From NCBI RefSeq assembly GCF_001679645.1, contig NZ_LRUN01000002.1:62001-126000 (forward strand): a DNA stretch of 64,000 bases, read 5' to 3'. The position numbers were made by a program, and so were the translations under genes. Positions 33,810 through 42,989 of the stretch are shown here, in pieces. The DNA comes from Pseudomonas bananamidigenes (lineage in GTDB: Bacteria; Pseudomonadota; Gammaproteobacteria; Pseudomonadales; Pseudomonadaceae). The notes beneath the pieces were generated by a model. That model was not told the DNA's origin and ran no database searches. It saw nothing but the letters and a program-made list of their open reading frames with translations. Within the stretch, counting starts at the first letter, position 1; each line of letters begins with the position of its first letter.

Positions 33810-35663
33810 TCAGAAGGAGTAGGAAACGTTGCCGCTGAGGAAATCGCGGTCAGCCATCAGGTTGTTGTCGCCACCGCCCCAGAACTGCACCCATTGCAGT
33901 CCACCCTTCCAGCGGTCGCGGTAGTTGAACAGCAGCGCGGCGCTGAGCGATTTGCGCCCCTCCACGAACGGCATGGCGTTGGGCGACGTGCCCTTCACGT
34001 CGTGGCTGAAATCCAGTTGCGGAGTGACGGTGATACCGGTGTCGAACAGGTTGGGATAGTTGATGCCGACCTCGGTGACGTAGCCCCAGGAGGTCTTGTC
34101 CGGGATCGAGTAGTCCGGCAGCAGATAAGGCACCTTGCCGGAGGTGTCCAGCCCCGGATAACGCGTGGCCACGGCTTCGGCGAGTATGAAACCATCCGAG
34201 GCGCCCAGCGCGCTCGGGATGAATCCGAGCGGATCATTGGCGGAGAAGGTGTAAACGGCATTCACGTCGACCTGCCATTTCTTTTCTTCGACAAAGCCTT
34301 TGTTCACGCCGGTATCGAACACGCTGTAGGGGTTGTAGGTCCCCGTGAGGCCGCGTCCGAACGGCACGGTCGGGTCAATCGCCACGCTGTCCTCTGGCCG
34401 GTAGGAAATCTCGCCGGCGACCGCGACCGGGCCGGCCATGGTGCTTGCCGACAATCCGAACAGGTTTTTGTCTTCGCCGTAGTTGATGAAGTAATTGTCC
34501 ACCACCAGATTGTCCGGGTTATTGACGGCGGAGTACCCGACGAAAGGCAGCTTGTCGTGATAACGCTGATAGAACATACCGAAGTCGGTCGCAATGCTTT
34601 CCGCCGTCCAGCGCAGTGCAATACCGTACTGGCCGCCATTCCTTGCTTCGCGCTCGCCGCCGTAGGGAACGGCGAGGCCTGCAGCGATCAGCTCGGCATC
34701 GCTCAGGCCGCTGATGTTCGGCGCACCACAATGACCTTTCGGCAGACCGGCACAGGCGCCGCTGCCCGTCAGTCCTTCTACGTAGTTTGTCGGGTAATAG
34801 ATCGGACGACGGCCCTCACCCACGACATCCGCCGACGAGAAGTAAGTACCCACCGGATCGAGGGCATAGGCATTCCATTTGAACTGGTAGTAAGCCTCAA
34901 CACTGACGGTGTCGGTCAGGCCAATATTGAATGAAGCCATCGGTGCCGGAACGAACACCTCTTTCAACTGGGTACCGGGGGTGTGGTACTTGGGCAGGCT
35001 TAGGGCGTTGATCTGGTTGATGCCACCGGGCACGAAGATTTCCGATCCCCAGCTGATCACTTGATTACCGACCTTGACCTTGGCCGGCATGTCGCCCAGA
35101 TCGAAACGTTTGGCCACCCACAGATCAAGCAGGTCGAAACGCTCGGTGGCATCGCGCCTGGCCTGATCGTCCAGTCCGGTGGTGCGCACGTTGTCCATCT
35201 TGAAGTCCCTGGCCCAGGCGATCCGGCCCAGCGCACTCCAGCCATCGCCAAAGCGCAGGCTCAATTCATGAGTGCCCTTGATGACTTCGGAATAGACATC
35301 GTGCTTGTCGTAGTTGAGATTGCCGTCGTCGCCGTTGCTGTAGTTGATGTCGGCATTGGCGTAGCCGTTGCCCCGACCCGCGTTGTAGTAGCGCGCCAGT
35401 TCATTGCCGGTGCCGGTGTTGCAGCCGCCACTGTCGTTGCCGAGGATGTGGCAATCGGGTGACTGCAGGCGGCTTGCGAAGCCAACGGACAGCGTGGAAT
35501 CGAAGCTGCCGGAAATCCCCGCCTCGTTGCCGAACATCAGGGCATGACTCGATGGTATCCACGCCAGGTTGATCGCCAGGGCAACCGCCAGCACGCAGGC
35601 GTTTCGCGGGAACGGGGCTCCCTGCGGTGCGATTGCACCGCATGACTTATTGTTCTTGTTCAT
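33810..35663 (-). CDS. DUF1302 outer membrane protein
   Basis: The 617-residue protein has a signal peptide (ACVLAVALAINLAWIPSSHA) and beta-barrel features: alternating strands, many Tyr/Asn/Gly turns and a final aromatic (SYSF). GSFDSTLSVGFASRL after the signal and VGNQVISWGSEIFVPGGINQ are family-typical. DUF1302 proteins almost always pair with DUF1329, as here. A role in uptake of hydrophobic substrates is inferred from such pairings, not shown. Confidence 0.87.
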   Translation of the reverse strand: MNKNNKSCGAIAPQGAPFPRNACVLAVALAINLAWIPSSHALMFGNEAGISGSFDSTLSVGFASRLQSPDCHILGNDSGGCNTGTGNELARYYNAGRGNGYANADINYSNGDDGNLNYDKHDVYSEVIKGTHELSLRFGDGWSALGRIAWARDFKMDNVRTTGLDDQARRDATERFDLLDLWVAKRFDLGDMPAKVKVGNQVISWGSEIFVPGGINQINALSLPKYHTPGTQLKEVFVPAPMASFNIGLTDTVSVEAYYQFKWNAYALDPVGTYFSSADVVGEGRRPIYYPTNYVEGLTGSGACAGLPKGHCGAPNISGLSDAELIAAGLAVPYGGEREARNGGQYGIALRWTAESIATDFGMFYQRYHDKLPFVGYSAVNNPDNLVVDNYFINYGEDKNLFGLSASTMAGPVAVAGEISYRPEDSVAIDPTVPFGRGLTGTYNPYSVFDTGVNKGFVEEKKWQVDVNAVYTFSANDPLGFIPSALGASDGFILAEAVATRYPGLDTSGKVPYLLPDYSIPDKTSWGYVTEVGINYPNLFDTGITVTPQLDFSHDVKGTSPNAMPFVEGRKSLSAALLFNYRDRWKGGLQWVQFWGGGDNNLMADRDFLSGNVSYSF

Positions 35664-35684
35664 GGAACAGCTCTCTGGAAGGGA

Positions 35685-37046
35685 TCAGCGTTCGCCGCGA
35701 CGACGCAGCTCATTGGCGTTGAACATCTTGTCGCTCACGCGTCCTTGCAGACCGGCCGTCAGATCGATGGATTCCCCTTCCTGAGTGAATCCGTCAGCGA
35801 TATAGCGCCGCGCGATCAGGTCGTAGCTGACGTATTCGAACCCTGTACACGCCTGAATCTCGGGATCTGCCCACAGACTACCCTCCTGTACCCGCCAGAG
35901 ATTGCCCTTGGCGTCATACATGTCGACATGCAACAGGCTCCAGCTGTCCTCGTCGAAATAGAACATCCGCTTGGCGAACGAATGGCGCTTGTCAGCCTTG
36001 ACCGTAGCCTCGACTACCCATACCCGATGCTTCTCATAACGTTGCACGTCGCGATTCAGGTAGTCCTGGCCGATCAATTTTTCGTAGGTGTTGGACTTGT
36101 CGACAAGCTTGTAAGAGTTGTATGGCACGACCATTTCTTGCTTGCCGATCAACTTGAAGTCGTAGCGATCCAGCGCGCCGGTGAACATGTTGATCTGATC
36201 GACAAAGTACAGATTGTCGGAACCGGCGATGGGATTGTCGTAAGCGAACGATGGCGCCAGACGTACCCGACGCTGACCGGGAAAATAGATCCACGAACTC
36301 TGGACCTTGTCGAGAAACGAGTGCACCAGGTACATCTCGCCGGCACGCGAGGATGGCGACAACACGTCGTAAAGCAGCTTGGCTTCGATGCCATCGGTGT
36401 CAGCCGGCGCCTTTACCGCCGCATCGTTATAGGGGTAGAACTCGCTCGCCCATTGTTTGACTTCGGTCAGGGAGCCACCCTTCTCCCGCAGCAGGAACGA
36501 AATCTGCGCACGACGCCCCTTGGCCATGTAGCGCAACTTGTAGTTCCACATCGCCTGAATGCCGTTTTCCGGAATCGGGAAAGGCACGGCGGCGCCGGCG
36601 GCCTGCTCCAGGCGCCAGCCATCGCTGCCGATCCGCGCCTGGCCGGCCAGTGACTTCGTGCGCGCAGCCACTTCATCCGGGATCGCACAACTGCGATGAC
36701 TCGGGTAAACGTTCAGGTGGTAGCCGGGATAGGCCTTGATCAGTGCGGCCTGACCTTCGGGAAGAAGTTTCAGGTACTGGGCCAGGTTGTTTGCATCGAT
36801 AGAGTAAAGGGGCTTGTCGCCGGCGTAGGGATCACCATGGCCCGGTGTCCAGCCGGCTGGCGCCTTCGCAAGGCCGCCGTTCCACGCGGGAATGCTGCCA
36901 TCGGCGTTGCCGGCCTTTTCTGCGCCGATGGGTGTCAGTTCCCCACCCGGTTTGCTGAAGTCAGCCGCCGCAACGGCGTGCACCTGACTGAAACCGCAGA
37001 GCGCCAACAGCGCGCCACCCAACAACGAACGCGGGAGGTTTCTCAT
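35685..37046 (-). CDS. DUF1329 envelope protein
   Basis: From the ATG at 37046, with AGGAG just upstream, the protein has 453 residues: a signal peptide (LGGALLALCGFSQVHAVA), then a LolA/LolB-like beta-rich domain. Segments such as FSKPGGELTPIGAEKAGNADG and SWIYFPGQRRVRLAPSFAYD are typical. It should be periplasmic and may ferry a lipophilic ligand between the DUF1302 barrel and the MMPL transporter. It is the first gene of the long operon. Confidence 0.87.
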   Translation of the reverse strand: MRNLPRSLLGGALLALCGFSQVHAVAAADFSKPGGELTPIGAEKAGNADGSIPAWNGGLAKAPAGWTPGHGDPYAGDKPLYSIDANNLAQYLKLLPEGQAALIKAYPGYHLNVYPSHRSCAIPDEVAARTKSLAGQARIGSDGWRLEQAAGAAVPFPIPENGIQAMWNYKLRYMAKGRRAQISFLLREKGGSLTEVKQWASEFYPYNDAAVKAPADTDGIEAKLLYDVLSPSSRAGEMYLVHSFLDKVQSSWIYFPGQRRVRLAPSFAYDNPIAGSDNLYFVDQINMFTGALDRYDFKLIGKQEMVVPYNSYKLVDKSNTYEKLIGQDYLNRDVQRYEKHRVWVVEATVKADKRHSFAKRMFYFDEDSWSLLHVDMYDAKGNLWRVQEGSLWADPEIQACTGFEYVSYDLIARRYIADGFTQEGESIDLTAGLQGRVSDKMFNANELRRRGER

Positions 37047-37346
37047 GTACGTCTCCTGGAGGGATCTTGTTATGTGTTTTTGTTGCAGGGATGACCGGAA
37101 CGGTTGAAAAAGGGGCTGACAAACATCCAGCCCAAACAAGGTTCTGGTACACCTCGATGCAAAAACTAACCAAGGCACCGGGAGACGGCTTGCCAGCAGA
37201 TGACAGGGCCTTTGACATCTGACGCCAATCGAGTGAAACGCTCAGGCGGGTGCAGCTTGCCCTCGTGCCCGCGAAAGGCTGATGATGAAAAGGCCCGTCG
37301 GGCAACAAGAACAGGCTAGCCAAGCAATCAAAGGCCGCAGCGCACA
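37047..37346. other. 300-nt divergent promoter region
   Basis: The spacer between the DUF1329 and AraC genes should hold the promoters of the long amine operon and of the regulator. I found neither a convincing sigma54 box nor a clear palindrome. A run TTTTTGTTG lies near 37077. Confidence 0.4.
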
Positions 37347-38342
37347 ATGAAATCCGTCCGTACCGTCATGTCTGAAAACTTCTTTCGTCGATTCCGCGAT
37401 GTCTTTGCACCACACCTGAGCGCCGTAGGCATGGACACCCGGGTCCTTGAACGGGCCGACATCGAAATACCCGGCGAGCAGTACGTCGCCCTCTGGGAGG
37501 CAGCCGGCACGGTGAACCCTGATATCGGCCTTGATCTGGGCAATCAGACCGAAGCCAATGATTTCGGTGCACTCGGCCATGCCCTGCACTGCGCGCCGAG
37601 CGTCGAAAAAGCGCTGCGCATGCTGGAACAGTTCATCATTGTTTTCGCTCAGGAGTCAGTCATTAACTTCGAGTGCGAATCCAGATCGGCCTATGTCGAA
37701 TATCAGATCATCGCCCCGACCATCCTCTATCGACGTCAGGATTCGGAATTCACGATTGCGTCGATTTTCCACCAGATCAATCTGCTGACGGACTGCATGA
37801 TCAAGCCGCTTCGTGTCGACTTCGAACACGCAAAACCAGCAGATATTTCTGCACACAAGCGAATCTTCCGGTGCCCGATCCATTTCAATCAGCCCAGCAA
37901 CCGGCTTCACTTGTCGCTCGATACCCTGCGCCTGCCGGTTTCCCATGCCAACGAACGCTTGCATGAGGCCCTCGAGCCATATCTTGAGCGGCAACGAAAG
38001 GAACGGGTGATTTCCGACGATATCCTGCCGCAGATCACCCGCATGATTGCCTCGGGCATGAGCAGCGGCAACCTGTCGCTGGTGGAGATCAGCGAGCAAA
38101 TGGGCGTTAGCCGGCGCACCTTACAGCGCCGGCTCAAGGATCAAGGCATCGAATTTTCGTCGCTGATCGAAGATGTACGACGGGAACTGGCCCTGGCCTA
38201 CATGCAGGGCTCGGATTATTCGGTGACGGAGATTTCGTTGCTGGTCGGCTATTCCGAATCCAGCTCGTTCACTCGCGCCTTTCGCCGCTGGACCGGCCAA
38301 TCCCCCCAACGATACCGTGTTGCCCATCCGCCTCTTCGTTGA
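37347..38342 (+). CDS. AraC family regulator (Arabinose_bd domain)
   Basis: The 331-residue protein has the OruR/ArgR-like N-terminal sensor domain of about 190 residues (YVALWEAAGTVNPDIGLDLG) and a C-terminal AraC HTH: LVEISEQMGVSRRTLQRRLKD and ISLLVGYSESSSFTRAFRRW. Regulators with this domain often activate catabolic operons in response to the substrate. It is divergent from the DUF1329-to-acyl-CoA-dehydrogenase operon and precedes the aldehyde dehydrogenase, so it probably controls both. Confidence 0.88.
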   Translation: MKSVRTVMSENFFRRFRDVFAPHLSAVGMDTRVLERADIEIPGEQYVALWEAAGTVNPDIGLDLGNQTEANDFGALGHALHCAPSVEKALRMLEQFIIVFAQESVINFECESRSAYVEYQIIAPTILYRRQDSEFTIASIFHQINLLTDCMIKPLRVDFEHAKPADISAHKRIFRCPIHFNQPSNRLHLSLDTLRLPVSHANERLHEALEPYLERQRKERVISDDILPQITRMIASGMSSGNLSLVEISEQMGVSRRTLQRRLKDQGIEFSSLIEDVRRELALAYMQGSDYSVTEISLLVGYSESSSFTRAFRRWTGQSPQRYRVAHPPLR

Positions 38343-38533
38343 TCGACCGGCTCGGCACCGCTGCCCGGGCTGACGCTTGGCGCGTTGTGCCGACAAGACT
38401 GGCGCCCACGGACAATTCGTCGACCGACCCGCTCGCTAACCTGAAATCCTTCCTTTGGGCCTGACGATCGGGCCGCTGCGTACCCGGCGGCATCCGTCAG
38501 ACGCCAATCCGACTGTCCACCGGAGATTTCAGT

Positions 38534-39964
38534 ATGAACCTGGCAGCCCCGGCGCTCTCCATCGACCGCAGCGAAGCAGAGGCCACACGTATATTTACCC
38601 TACAAACGGCCGCGCACCGGACCAACCCTGTTCCGAGCCTGCAGACACGAAAAGCCAACCTTAAACGACTGGAACGACTGTTGCTGGATAACCAGCACGC
38701 CATTTGCGAAGCGATCAGCCAGGATTTCGGCAATCGGGCCCACCAGGAAACCAAACTCCTTGAGTTGTTCCTGTCGGTTGACGGCATTCGTGACTGCCAC
38801 AAGCGCTTGGGGAGCTGGATGAAACCGCAGTCCCGGCACGGTTCGATCTGGTTTCTGGGGGCGCGCAACACCGTGATTCCACAGCCCAAAGGCGTGGTCG
38901 GAGTGGTCGCGCCGTGGAATTACCCGTTGTTTCTGGTGATGGGACCGGTGACCAGCGCACTGGCAGCTGGCAATCGTTGCATGGTGAAAATGGCCGCGAA
39001 TTCTCGGCATTTATGCAAATTGCTGCATCGGCTTGTCGCGGAGAACTTTGTCGAAGAGACGCTGGCCATCGTGCCTGATGTCAGCGGGTCGGTGTTCTCG
39101 AGCCTTCCGTTCGACCACTTGATTTTCACCGGCTCGGCGGACACCGGGCGGCAGGTCATGAAGGCGGCCTCGGCCAATCTGACACCGGTCACGCTCGAGC
39201 TGGGTGGCAAATCCCCCGTCATCGTGGCCGAAGACTTCGACCTTAAGACAGCGGCTGCGCGAATCCTGCAAATGAAAACGGTCAACGCCGGCCAGACCTG
39301 CGTAGCACCCGACTATGCCTTCGTTCACGAGTCGCAGCTCGAAGCCTTTGTCAGCGAATGTCGTGCAGTCGGAGCCAAGCGCTACAGCGCCATCGAAGCA
39401 AGCGACTACACATCGATCATTGACTGCGCCTCCTACGAACGTTTGCAAAACTATCTGGAAGACGCGCGGAACAAAGGGGCAAGAATCATCCCGGTGCTTC
39501 CCGGGCGCACCCATGACGCGCAGACGCGAAAAATCTGCCCGGTGCTGGTGGTGAACACCCACGAGGATATGCACCTGATGCAAGAGGAGATCTTCGGTCC
39601 GATCTTGCCGGTAAAAACCTATCGAACCCTCGATGAAGTGCTGAACTACATCCAGGATCGTGACCATCCGCTGGCACTTTACTTGTTCACTCATCAGCGA
39701 GCGGTTCAGGAAAAGGTCATTGCCTTGACTCAGTCGGGGGGCGTGGCCATCAACGATTGCGGTCTGCATGTCGCCCAGCACGACCTGCCGTTCGGCGGCG
39801 TAGGCGCCAGCGGTATGGGGCATTACCACGGCTATGAAGGCTTCGTGGAGTTCTCCAAACTGCGCCCGATCTTCAAGCAATTCATCCGCCCGGCCTTCCC
39901 GTTACTCTATCCGCCCTATGGAAAACTTTTCGATCGGTTGATGCGCCTGATGCTGGGACGCTGA
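38534..39964 (+). CDS. Aldehyde dehydrogenase (coniferyl-aldehyde dehydrogenase-like)
   Basis: The 476-residue NAD(P)-dependent enzyme oxidises an aldehyde to the acid. Catalytic Cys256 is in NAGQTCVAPD and Glu222 in LELGGKSPV. The C-terminal hydrophobic tail (FIRPAFPLLYPPYGKLF) recalls the coniferyl and long-chain fatty aldehyde group, which favours bulky, membrane-near aldehydes. It probably takes the aldehyde made by the amine dehydrogenase across the divergent promoter. The start has GGAG at suitable distance. Confidence 0.88.
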   Translation: MNLAAPALSIDRSEAEATRIFTLQTAAHRTNPVPSLQTRKANLKRLERLLLDNQHAICEAISQDFGNRAHQETKLLELFLSVDGIRDCHKRLGSWMKPQSRHGSIWFLGARNTVIPQPKGVVGVVAPWNYPLFLVMGPVTSALAAGNRCMVKMAANSRHLCKLLHRLVAENFVEETLAIVPDVSGSVFSSLPFDHLIFTGSADTGRQVMKAASANLTPVTLELGGKSPVIVAEDFDLKTAAARILQMKTVNAGQTCVAPDYAFVHESQLEAFVSECRAVGAKRYSAIEASDYTSIIDCASYERLQNYLEDARNKGARIIPVLPGRTHDAQTRKICPVLVVNTHEDMHLMQEEIFGPILPVKTYRTLDEVLNYIQDRDHPLALYLFTHQRAVQEKVIALTQSGGVAINDCGLHVAQHDLPFGGVGASGMGHYHGYEGFVEFSKLRPIFKQFIRPAFPLLYPPYGKLFDRLMRLMLGR

Positions 39965-39988
39965 CTCAAGCGGTCACCCGATAGCTGT

Positions 39989-41389
39989 ATGGCCTTCACC
40001 CCCTCTCCCGACGACGAGAACAAGAACATGACAGTCGACCCACGCACGCAACTGGAAAACAAATCGTTCTGGCAACGCAACTATGGCGCCTATTCCCCCA
40101 ACCCGCCTTTGACTGAAAGCTTCAAGGCGGATGTGGTGATCATCGGGGCCGGGTTCACCGGTCTGAATACTGCCTGGCAGTTCAAGCAGGACAACCCCAA
40201 CGCCCGGGTGGTGGTGCTGGAAGCCGCTATCGTCGGTTTTGGTGCCAGCGGTCGCAATGCCGGTTTCAGTACGAAAATGTTCGGCCTGGAGCCGGAGATG
40301 GTGCTTCTGCGCTGGGGGCGGCAGAAAATGTTCGAGGCCCATCAGTACCTGAAGAAGGCCGTGGCCTACACCCGAAATCTCATAGAAGAGCATCAGTTCC
40401 AGTCAGACTACCAACACAACGGCCTGGTCCGCATCAGTTACTCTGACAAGCAACTGGATCGCATGAAGAAAACCTATCAATTGTTCCAGGAACTGGGTAT
40501 TGATGACGACATGACCTGGCGTGACAGGTCCCAGGTCCAGCAGGACTTCCACTCCGATCAGTTCGCCGGTGGAATCTACGAAACGGATACCGGGCAACTC
40601 GACCCTTGCAAACAGGTGCGAGCGCTGAAGAAACTGGCGGAATCCGCCGGGGTTGAAATCTACGAAACCACGCCGGTGACCCATATCGAACGAACCGCTT
40701 CGGTCATCCTCATCGAAACACCGAGCCATAAAATCGCGGCTGACAAGATCGTCGTGGCCACGAATGCCTACTCACGGCAGATACCCGACACCCGACGCTT
40801 GCAGACCCGTCAGTATCCGCTCTGGACCTATCAGGTCGTTACCGAGCCATTGACTGAGGCGCAATGGGACAGCATTGGCTGGAAAAACAGGCAGTCGTTT
40901 GGCGACAACCGTCAGATGCTTCATTACTTCAGGCCGACCGCCGATGGCCGCATCATCATGGGTGGCGGTGATGCGATCGTTTATCGTACGGAGGCCATGC
41001 GTGAAGTACCCTCGCCGGCAAGCTGGGACCATTGCGAAGCGCATTTGAAGTGGATTTACCCACAACTGAGGAACACCCGTATCGACTATCGCTGGGGCGG
41101 CCCCGTTTCCGTGAATGTCGACATGGTGCCCGAGATCAGCTTCATCAATGACGAACGCGTTATCTATTCCGGCGGATGCTTTGGTCATGGCGTGGCCTTG
41201 ACCCATCTCAATGGCCGCACCATTGCTGACCTGCTCAACGGCAATAAATCCGAACTGACCGACTTCTGGATCGTCAATCGCCGGTCGATTTCGTTGAGCA
41301 GCGACACGCTGACGTTTCTGGGCGGCAGGCTTGCCCGTAAGGCCCTTCGGGCTTGGGACTGCTGGGAAGAAAGGAAATTGAAAGCCTGA
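39989..41389 (+). CDS. FAD-dependent amine oxidase/oxidoreductase (DAO fold, PuuB-like)
   Basis: The 466-residue protein has the N-terminal FAD motif VVIIGAGFTGLNTAWQF and GFGASGRNAGFS, characteristic of gamma-glutamylputrescine oxidoreductase-like DAO proteins, then a C-terminal GGCFGHGVALTHLNGRTIADL. It may oxidise an amine or amino acid in the cytoplasm, complementing the periplasmic amine dehydrogenase. The true start may be the ATG at 40028 (MTVDPRTQ), since neither ATG has a strong ribosome site. It follows the aldehyde dehydrogenase by 24 nt. Confidence 0.84.
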   Translation: MAFTPSPDDENKNMTVDPRTQLENKSFWQRNYGAYSPNPPLTESFKADVVIIGAGFTGLNTAWQFKQDNPNARVVVLEAAIVGFGASGRNAGFSTKMFGLEPEMVLLRWGRQKMFEAHQYLKKAVAYTRNLIEEHQFQSDYQHNGLVRISYSDKQLDRMKKTYQLFQELGIDDDMTWRDRSQVQQDFHSDQFAGGIYETDTGQLDPCKQVRALKKLAESAGVEIYETTPVTHIERTASVILIETPSHKIAADKIVVATNAYSRQIPDTRRLQTRQYPLWTYQVVTEPLTEAQWDSIGWKNRQSFGDNRQMLHYFRPTADGRIIMGGGDAIVYRTEAMREVPSPASWDHCEAHLKWIYPQLRNTRIDYRWGGPVSVNVDMVPEISFINDERVIYSGGCFGHGVALTHLNGRTIADLLNGNKSELTDFWIVNRRSISLSSDTLTFLGGRLARKALRAWDCWEERKLKA

Positions 41390-41425
41390 CCCGGCCCCGG
41401 GCTGCGCTGAGCACCGGGCCGGGTC
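41388..41425. terminator. Strong GC stem-loop between convergent genes
   Basis: GACCCGGCCC (starting within the oxidoreductase stop codon) pairs perfectly with GGGCCGGGTC across an 18-nt loop. The carbonic anhydrase gene ends 19 nt further on, from the other side. No T run follows. Confidence 0.55.
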
Positions 41426-41443
41426 GGGCCAATAAAGGCGTCG

Positions 41444-42103
41444 TTACATCTGATCCGTGTTGCGTGCAGCGACGGCAACGGTAGCCGGTGAATCGGAAAG
41501 CTTGACGAAGCGCCGGGTTGCGCCATCCAGCGCGTCGATGCAACCCGCCTCGATGTCATACACCCAGCCATGCAGATTCAGACGACCTTGTTCGAGCGCG
41601 AGGGCCACCGACGGGTGTGTCCGCAGGTTCGCCAGTTGTGCAATCACGTTTTCCCGCACGAGACCGTCGAGCTTGGCGCCAGGGGTTTCGAACTCATGGG
41701 CCGCGTTGATCGCTTTCGCGGCGTCTGCGTGACGCAGCCAGTTGGCGACCGCCGGAAGGTGATCCAGACAGGTGCAGCGTGAAATCGCGCCCATCGCTCC
41801 GCAATCCGAGTGACCGCAGATCACGATGTCCTTCACGCCAAGCACGGCGACTGCATATTCCACGGTGGCCGAGACGCCACCCGGTTCAGGTCCGTACGAC
41901 GGCACGATGTTGCCGGCGTTGCGAATCACGAACAGCTCGCCCGGTTCGCGCTGTGTGAGAAGTTCAGGTACTACACGGCTGTCCGAGCAGGTGACGAACA
42001 ATGCCTTGGGGTTTTGTTCTGTCGCGAGCTGCTTGAACAGCTCGACCCGCTGCGGATACACCTCGCGCTGAAAGCGCAGAAAGCCATCAATAATGTCACG
42101 CAT
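41444..42103 (-). CDS. Beta-class carbonic anhydrase
   Basis: From the ATG at 42103, with a perfect GGAGG site, the protein has 219 residues and interconverts CO2 and bicarbonate. The zinc ligands Cys39 and Asp41 (CSDSR), His98 and Cys101 (HSDC) are all present, as are the family blocks [12 protein letters not shown] and [23 protein letters not shown]. The longer reading from 42166 lacks a ribosome site. It is monocistronic and has no cyanate lyase or sulfate transporter beside it. Confidence 0.93.
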   Translation of the reverse strand: MRDIIDGFLRFQREVYPQRVELFKQLATEQNPKALFVTCSDSRVVPELLTQREPGELFVIRNAGNIVPSYGPEPGGVSATVEYAVAVLGVKDIVICGHSDCGAMGAISRCTCLDHLPAVANWLRHADAAKAINAAHEFETPGAKLDGLVRENVIAQLANLRTHPSVALALEQGRLNLHGWVYDIEAGCIDALDGATRRFVKLSDSPATVAVAARNTDQM

Positions 42104-42339
42104 GGAATCCTCCAATACCAGATGCCGGATACCGACACGAGCACTCGACATGCCTACGCGCCGCAATGGTCGCCATTATTACAGACCTCTCGCGTGTTGG
42201 CTGTATCCAATCAGCGGTGGTTCTGACTCTATACGGTGACGACGGCGGCTGGCCGGGGTGCCGGGGGAATTTCAACTGGTCTCGAACAGGGCTTTTCCTG
42301 CACAATCCCCCGCATTGAAATTCGCTTCGAGACTCACTG

Positions 42340-42906
42340 ATGTCCCTGACACCCCAAGACGAACGACTCATCAAGGCGCTGGCACTGGCCATCGTTGATC
42401 GCCCGCGGGCCACGCTCAAGGAATTGGCGGAAGCCGCAGGTGTGAGCAAAGCGACGCTCCACCGTTTTTGCGGTACTCGTGACAATCTGGTGCAGATCAT
42501 GGAAGGCCACGGTGAAACCGTGCTGAATCAGATCACCACGTCCACCGATCTGTCGCAGGGTGATCCCGTGCAGGCCTTGCGCAGTCTGGTCAACGAGCAT
42601 CTGGCGCACCGTGAAATGCTGGTGTTCCTGCTCTTTCAGTACCGCCCGGACACCTTTACCGACACCGACGAAGGCAAACGCTGGCAGTTCTACCTCGATG
42701 CCCTCGATGCCTTCTTCCTGCGCGGCCAGCAACTGGGTGCGTTCCGTATCGATATCACCGCCGCGGTCTTTACCGAGCTGTTCCTGACCATGATCTTCGC
42801 CATGGTCGATGCCGAACGCCGTGGGCGTGCCGCCAGTGCCAACTCGGCCAACGTCGTGGAACAGATGTTTCTGCACGGCGCTGCCAATCCCGCCCGACCT
42901 CAATAA
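42340..42906 (+). CDS. TetR family regulator (first of a related pair)
   Basis: The 188-residue protein has an N-terminal HTH (RATLKELAEAAGVSKATLHR, residues about 23-42). It is closely similar throughout to the TetR encoded at 48835, sharing KATLHRxCGTRxNL, EHLAHREMLxFLxxQYRPD and RIDITAAxxTELF. The two genes bracket the RND pump operon. This copy converges on the outer-membrane channel gene, so it is not in the usual divergent repressor position. It may control something else or be a duplicate. Confidence 0.87.
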   Translation: MSLTPQDERLIKALALAIVDRPRATLKELAEAAGVSKATLHRFCGTRDNLVQIMEGHGETVLNQITTSTDLSQGDPVQALRSLVNEHLAHREMLVFLLFQYRPDTFTDTDEGKRWQFYLDALDAFFLRGQQLGAFRIDITAAVFTELFLTMIFAMVDAERRGRAASANSANVVEQMFLHGAANPARPQ

Positions 42907-42919
42907 CGCTGCACTTGGC

Positions 42920-42954
42920 AAAAAAAGGCCCCGTGACCTCTCGGCACACGGGGC
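42920..42954 (-). terminator. Rho-independent terminator of the RND pump operon
   Basis: On the minus strand an 8-bp GC stem (GCCCCGTG with CACGGGGC) is followed by C and a run of seven T residues, 36 nt after the channel gene stop. Confidence 0.88.
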
Positions 42955-42989
42955 TCAATGGCTGGACGCGCCAACCCAAAGGAGCTGCT

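Noticed and set aside
37047..37346. A sigma54 promoter for the amine operon
   Set aside because: I found no GG/GC pair with the required -24/-12 spacing that also matches the consensus around it.
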